Source: Alphaproteobacteria bacterium (lineage in GTDB: Bacteria > Pseudomonadota > Alphaproteobacteria > Micavibrionales > UBA2020). From it: a stretch of 8,398 bases of DNA. Shown one piece after another: positions 6,251 through 8,398 of the stretch. The stretch covers positions 1 to 8,398 of the forward strand of contig JADYYV010000219.1 in assembly GCA_020853455.1 (NCBI GenBank). Reading direction: 5' to 3'. Each line of letters begins with the position of its first letter. Positions within the stretch are counted from its first letter, which is position 1. Made by a program: the position numbers and the translations under genes. The notes beneath the pieces are model-generated. The model was not told where the DNA came from, searched no databases, and saw nothing but the letters and a program-made list of their open reading frames with translations.

Positions 6251-6781
6251 TTGAACAAGGCGGCGGCAACTCCTGCGGGCGAACTGACATGCATGGCCGA
6301 AATCGTCGGCGTGCATGGCATCCGTGGTTTCGTGAAGGTCAAGGCCTTCACCGAAAACATCGGCCTGCTTGCGGAGGGGCCGCCGCTTTGTGATTCAACG
6401 GGCGAAAAGACTTTTGCTTTCCTCTCCTTCCAGCAGCACGGGAATATCTTCCTGGCGCAGGTGGAGGGGGTCACCGACCGCAACGCGGCGGAAAAACTGC
6501 GCGGCACGAAACTGTATGCGCCGCGCGCGGCATTGCCGAAGATCAAAGACAAAAACACCTATTACCACACCGACCTGATCGGCATGACCGCCTATAGCGA
6601 AAAACGCGACCTCATCGGCCGCGTGCTGGCCGTCGCCAATTTCGGCGCGGGCGATTTGCTGGAAATAAAACCGCCGAAAGGCGCAAGTTTCTACCTGCCC
6701 TTCACGGGCAAAGTCGTGCCGCATGTCGATATCGACAAAAAAGAAATGACCGTGGATGTGCCGCACGGTTTGCTGGATTAA
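6251..6781 (+). CDS. rimM: 16S rRNA processing/ribosome maturation factor RimM
   Basis: RimM assists late maturation of the 30S head and binds S19. The 176-aa protein has the N-terminal RimM barrel (AEIVGVHGIRGFVKVKAFTE, 16-35; VTDRNAAEKLRGTKLY, 74-89) and a C-terminal PRC-barrel domain starting near YYHTDLIGM (104-112), with LLEIKPPKG (136-144) and LPFTGKVVPHVDID (149-162). The start is taken as TTG 6251: the only later ATG, at 6293, would remove the first strand (ELTCMAEIVG) that the family needs, and AAGG (6237-6240) lies 10 bases before the TTG. It is 12 bases after rpsP and probably in the same transcript. trmD, its usual partner, is displaced by about 1.2 kb. Confidence 0.95.
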   Translation: MNKAAATPAGELTCMAEIVGVHGIRGFVKVKAFTENIGLLAEGPPLCDSTGEKTFAFLSFQQHGNIFLAQVEGVTDRNAAEKLRGTKLYAPRAALPKIKDKNTYYHTDLIGMTAYSEKRDLIGRVLAVANFGAGDLLEIKPPKGASFYLPFTGKVVPHVDIDKKEMTVDVPHGLLD

Positions 6782-6802
6782 TCCTGCAATGACGAAAAGA
6801 TA

Positions 6803-6949
6803 GTACCCTCACCCTAGCCCTCTCCCAGAGGGAGAGGGGACTGGAGACTTTTGCTGACGCAAAAGATTTTAAATTTTTGATTTATATCTGTTGGCGCAGC
6901 CAACTCCGGAATCCCCTCTCCCTCTGGGAGAGGGTTAGGGTGAGGGTAC
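6803..6949. repeat. REP/BIME-like element: two 38-bp inverted arms with a 71-bp core
   Basis: The left arm (6803-6840) and right arm (6912-6949) are inverted copies with one difference (6817 G against the paired T), which would be a G-U wobble in RNA. Each arm also contains its own hairpin: CCCTCTCCC, a 3-base loop, GGGAGAGGG (6818-6838 and 6914-6934). The core adds CTTTTGC/GCAAAAG (6848-6854 and 6859-6865) and GTTGGC/GCCAAC (6890-6895 and 6899-6904). CCCTCACCCTAACCC-type repeats with a GGGAGAGGG hairpin are familiar dispersed REP elements in many proteobacteria; their accidental translation gives PHPNPLPEGEG, as it would here. It lies 21 bases past the rimM stop and 16 bases past the convergent gene's stop, so it may act as a bidirectional 3' stabiliser or terminator. 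No transposase is nearby. Confidence 0.88.
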
Positions 6950-6965
6950 TTTTGCTTATGCTGAA

Positions 6966-7565
6966 TTAATTCCGGCTCGCCGGCTTCACGTTGCGGCGGG
7001 CTTGGTATTGCGTGAATTTTGCAAGCGCGGGGCTGGGCACGGTCGTGTGCTGGCCCTTGCGGAACAGGTTGAGGCTTTCGTCGAATTTCTTCATTTTCTC
7101 GCGTTTGTCGCGCACGGGCCAGACATCGTTGAATGTCGATGACAGTTTGCCCGCTTCCGGCACCAGCAGCACGGCGAAGCGGTCCTGCACCTTGGGGTCT
7201 TCGTCCTTGCCCACATGCAGGCGGTTCCATTCGACCTTGATGTCCTTGGTCGCGCTTAAGGTCACATTCGCGGCCTCGAAAGCCGTGGCGCGCTGTTTCA
7301 GCGCTTCGTTGATCGCCTGAAAAATCGCGCGGGTGCCGGGCGGCAGCGGGCCGGGCGACGGGCGGTCGAGCGTCTTCCACATCGCATCCCATTCTTCCTG
7401 CGTGCAGACGGCCGTGCCGACCGAATTGACCGTTTTGGGCGTGAAGTCGCCGCTGAAAAAATTGAAGCCGGAAATATCGGGCATCTGGCGGTCCAGCGCG
7501 CCGATGATGGCGATCTTGCTGGCTGAATCGCCGTTGCGCGCGCGGGCTCGTCTGTCTTCGGTCAT
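6966..7565 (-). CDS. Hypothetical protein, 199 aa, between rimM and trmD
   Basis: I do not recognise this protein. It is soluble, with no signal peptide or membrane segment, a basic start (RRARAR, 5-10) and a single Cys (54). Visible stretches are GFNFFSGDFTP (33-43), CTQEEWDAMWKTLDRP (54-69), a Pro/Gly linker PSPGPLPPGT (69-78), a probable helix AIFQAINEALKQRATAFEAA (80-99), a strand-helix region with DRFAVLLVPEAG (128-139), and a basic tail RDKREKMKKFDESLNLFRKG (152-171). Codon use matches the neighbouring genes (G/C at third positions), which argues for a real coding sequence. AGGGGA lies 11 bases before the ATG, a slightly long spacing. It runs opposite to, and converges with, rimM across the REP element. 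Confidence 0.75.
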   Translation of the reverse strand: MTEDRRARARNGDSASKIAIIGALDRQMPDISGFNFFSGDFTPKTVNSVGTAVCTQEEWDAMWKTLDRPSPGPLPPGTRAIFQAINEALKQRATAFEAANVTLSATKDIKVEWNRLHVGKDEDPKVQDRFAVLLVPEAGKLSSTFNDVWPVRDKREKMKKFDESLNLFRKGQHTTVPSPALAKFTQYQARRNVKPASRN

Positions 7566-7603
7566 GATGCTGCAATTCCCCTGTTACGCCCGTCCGTTTG
7601 TAA

Positions 7604-7617
7604 AGAATCCGGATTCT
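7604..7617. promoter_or_regulatory. 14-bp perfect palindrome, possible operator
   Basis: AGAATCCGGATTCT reads the same on both strands. It lies just downstream of the predicted start of transcription (near 7625) of the 199-aa gene and 38 bases before its ATG, a position where a dimeric repressor could bind. No regulator is identified. Confidence 0.35.
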
Positions 7618-7631
7618 GCGGCGATGATCAG

Positions 7632-7660
7632 TTTTTACAGTATTATGAAAATGAAGTCAA
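7632..7660 (-). promoter_or_regulatory. Predicted promoter of the 199-aa gene
   Basis: On the minus strand, TTGACT (7655-7660, 5/6) and TAAAAA (7632-7637, 4/6) are 17 bases apart. The start would be near 7625, leaving about 60 bases of leader that include the 14-bp palindrome. Readthrough from the 46-aa gene upstream is also possible, as no clear terminator separates them. Confidence 0.45.
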
Positions 7661-7671
7661 GCGCCGAAAGG

Positions 7672-7812
7672 TTAACGGCGGCGGCCCTTGTTTGCCTTCA
7701 CGCGGATGGGTGCAAGTTCAGGCTGCGGCTGGGGGGCGAGGATCTCGGCAATGGCATCACCGGCTTGCGCCAGTTTTTGTTTCAGTTTATCGACGATGCC
7801 AGTTTTTTTCAT
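7672..7812 (-). CDS. Small basic protein, 46 aa, unknown function
   Basis: This short open frame reads ATG (7812-7810) to TAA (7674-7672). The N-terminal half MKKTGIVDKLKQKLAQAGDA is a likely amphipathic helix continuing to about residue 26. A Pro/Gln hinge (APQPQPELAP, 26-35) and a strongly basic end (RVKANKGRRR, 37-46) follow. It has no Cys or Trp and no signal peptide. Coding is supported by a strong promoter 40 bases upstream, GAGGA (7824-7828) 11 bases before the ATG, and native-like codon choice. The basic tail suggests nucleic-acid or ribosome contact, but that is inference only. I know no family for it. Confidence 0.65.
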   Translation of the reverse strand: MKKTGIVDKLKQKLAQAGDAIAEILAPQPQPELAPIRVKANKGRRR

Positions 7813-7852
7813 GCCCTGCCCAATCCTCTTTTGCTGTGTCCCAAGTTCTTTA

Positions 7853-7881
7853 TTTATATAACATAATGGTTAAAAAGTCAA
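7853..7881 (-). promoter_or_regulatory. Strong predicted promoter of the 46-aa gene
   Basis: On the minus strand, TTGACT (7876-7881, 5/6) and TATAAA (7853-7858, 5/6) are separated by exactly 17 bases in an AT-rich patch. The start would be near 7846, giving a leader of about 34 bases. It is back to back with the predicted trmD promoter. Confidence 0.68.
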
Positions 7882-7911
7882 TAACAAGACCCCCGTTTTC
7901 AAAATATCACC

Positions 7912-7939
7912 TTGAAAGTAAATGGTTTTTTGATAGAGT
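7912..7939 (+). promoter_or_regulatory. Possible trmD promoter giving a leaderless or near-leaderless mRNA
   Basis: TTGAAA (7912-7917) and TAGAGT (7934-7939) are 16 bases apart. The expected start, about 7 bases past the -10, falls at or beside the trmD ATG (7946). The -10 match is only 4/6, so the call is tentative, but some promoter is needed here because rimM and trmD are separated by opposite-strand genes and a REP element. Confidence 0.4.
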
Positions 7940-7945
7940 CGCGAT

Positions 7946-8398
7946 ATGAAGCCAGAACCCGCAAAACTGACCGTCAAGATCATCACCCTGTTCCCCGAAA
8001 TGTTCCCGGGGCATCTGGGGCTCAGCCTGTCGGGCAAGGCGCTGGAAAAGCGTATCTGGAGCCTGGAAACCGTCAATCCGCGTTATTACACGACCGATGT
8101 GCACAAAACGGTCGATGACAGCCCCTTTGGCGGCGGTGCGGGCATGGTGATGAAACCCGATATCCTCGACCGCTCGTTGCAGGCGCATTTGCCGCTGGGG
8201 CGCTTTATCTACATGACCCCCCGTGGCAAGCCGCTGACGCAGGCAAAGGCCGTAGAACTGTCGCAGGAGCCCCTGCTGACCATCCTGTGCGGCAGGTACG
8301 AGGGCGTGGACGAGAGGCTGCTGGAGGCTTATAAGGCCGAGGAAATCTCGATCGGCGATTACGTGCTGTCGGGCGGCGAACAGGCCGCCATGATCCTG
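7946..8398 (+). CDS. trmD: tRNA (guanine-N1)-methyltransferase TrmD, 5' part
   Basis: TrmD methylates G37 (m1G37) of tRNAs that read CNN codons, using S-adenosylmethionine, and prevents +1 frameshifting. The frame is open from ATG 7946 through the last base, giving 151 residues; the C-terminal part of the usual 230-250 aa lies outside. Diagnostic stretches are KIITLFPEMF (11-20), DDSPFGGGAGMVMKPD (57-72), IYMTPRGKPL (88-97), LCGRYEGVDERL (114-125) and EISIGDYVLSGGE (133-145); the last two build the trefoil-knot SAM pocket. No strong ribosome site precedes the ATG (AGAG at 7935-7938 is the best), which fits a leaderless start. rplS would be expected downstream. Confidence 0.96.
   Translation, partial: MKPEPAKLTVKIITLFPEMFPGHLGLSLSGKALEKRIWSLETVNPRYYTTDVHKTVDDSPFGGGAGMVMKPDILDRSLQAHLPLGRFIYMTPRGKPLTQAKAVELSQEPLLTILCGRYEGVDERLLEAYKAEEISIGDYVLSGGEQAAMIL

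Noticed and set aside
6251..6292. rimM starting at ATG 6293 instead of TTG 6251
   Set aside because: The shorter form would lose the first beta strand (ELTCMAEIV) and has no ribosome site; the TTG has AAGG upstream.
5807..6558. Minus-strand frames opposite rpsP and rimM
   Set aside because: They are Phe/Arg/Ser-rich antisense readings of ribosomal genes whose plus-strand products are unmistakable.
6803..6949. CRISPR array, or insertion sequence with transposase
   Set aside because: There are only two arms, in inverted orientation, with one 71-base core and no repeated spacers; no transposase frame lies between or beside them.
6847..6956. 9-bp direct repeat ACTTTTGCT at 6847-6855 and 6948-6956 as a target-site duplication
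   Set aside because: The first copy is inside the element's core, not at its left edge, so it cannot be a duplication created by insertion of the whole 147-bp unit.
6814..7575. 253-aa minus-strand frame overlapping the 199-aa gene
   Set aside because: It is Arg/Gln/His-rich, typical of an out-of-frame reading of a GC-rich gene, and it runs through the REP element, giving the well-known artefact peptides PHPNPLPEGEG and PLPLGEG. The other frame (6966-7565) has native codon use.

Overview
The window is GC-rich chromosomal DNA from an alphaproteobacterium. The evidence is the gene order ffh-rpsP-rimM-(insert)-trmD, the long Ala/Glu/Lys-rich tail on S16, the alphaproteobacterial style of Ffh (a TRVDGD G4 region) and of EpmA (a WW-containing N-terminus), and a DhnA-type class I aldolase beside a ThiE-like gene. 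I cannot name the genus; a Rhodospirillales- or Micavibrio-like lineage is a guess.

Layout. Positions 1-363 hold the 3' end of a class I fructose-bisphosphate aldolase, closed by a strong hairpin. A ThiE-like protein (445-1116) follows, then a small secreted protein (1195-1638). A perfect palindromic bidirectional terminator (1650-1687) separates these plus-strand genes from a convergent minus-strand operon. Reading leftward from about 4030, that operon is ankyrin protein 1, ankyrin protein 2, then epmA (EF-P beta-lysine ligase). Each junction is a 4-base stop/start overlap. Divergent to it, a good sigma70-type promoter at 4106-4135 and a roughly 110-base leader drive ffh (4251-5741). Then come rpsP (5834-6238), rimM (6251-6781) and, after an interruption, the 5' part of trmD (7946 to the window end).

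The accessory part is 6782-7945, between rimM and trmD, which are usually adjacent. It holds a REP/BIME-like element of two 38-bp inverted arms (6803-6949), an unrecognised 199-aa minus-strand gene (6966-7565) with its own predicted promoter and a 14-bp palindrome in its leader, and a 46-aa basic minus-strand gene (7672-7812) behind a near-consensus promoter. trmD has a separate predicted promoter whose start point would fall on or next to its ATG.

How the genes fit together. ffh, rpsP, rimM and trmD serve protein targeting and ribosome/tRNA maturation. epmA also serves translation, through EF-P activation, and is here coupled to two ankyrin proteins of unknown role. The most unusual points are the ThiE-like protein that has lost several expected active-site residues, the ankyrin-epmA coupling, and the insert that splits rimM from trmD. 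I found no CRISPR array, tRNA, rRNA, transposase or recognisable defence system.
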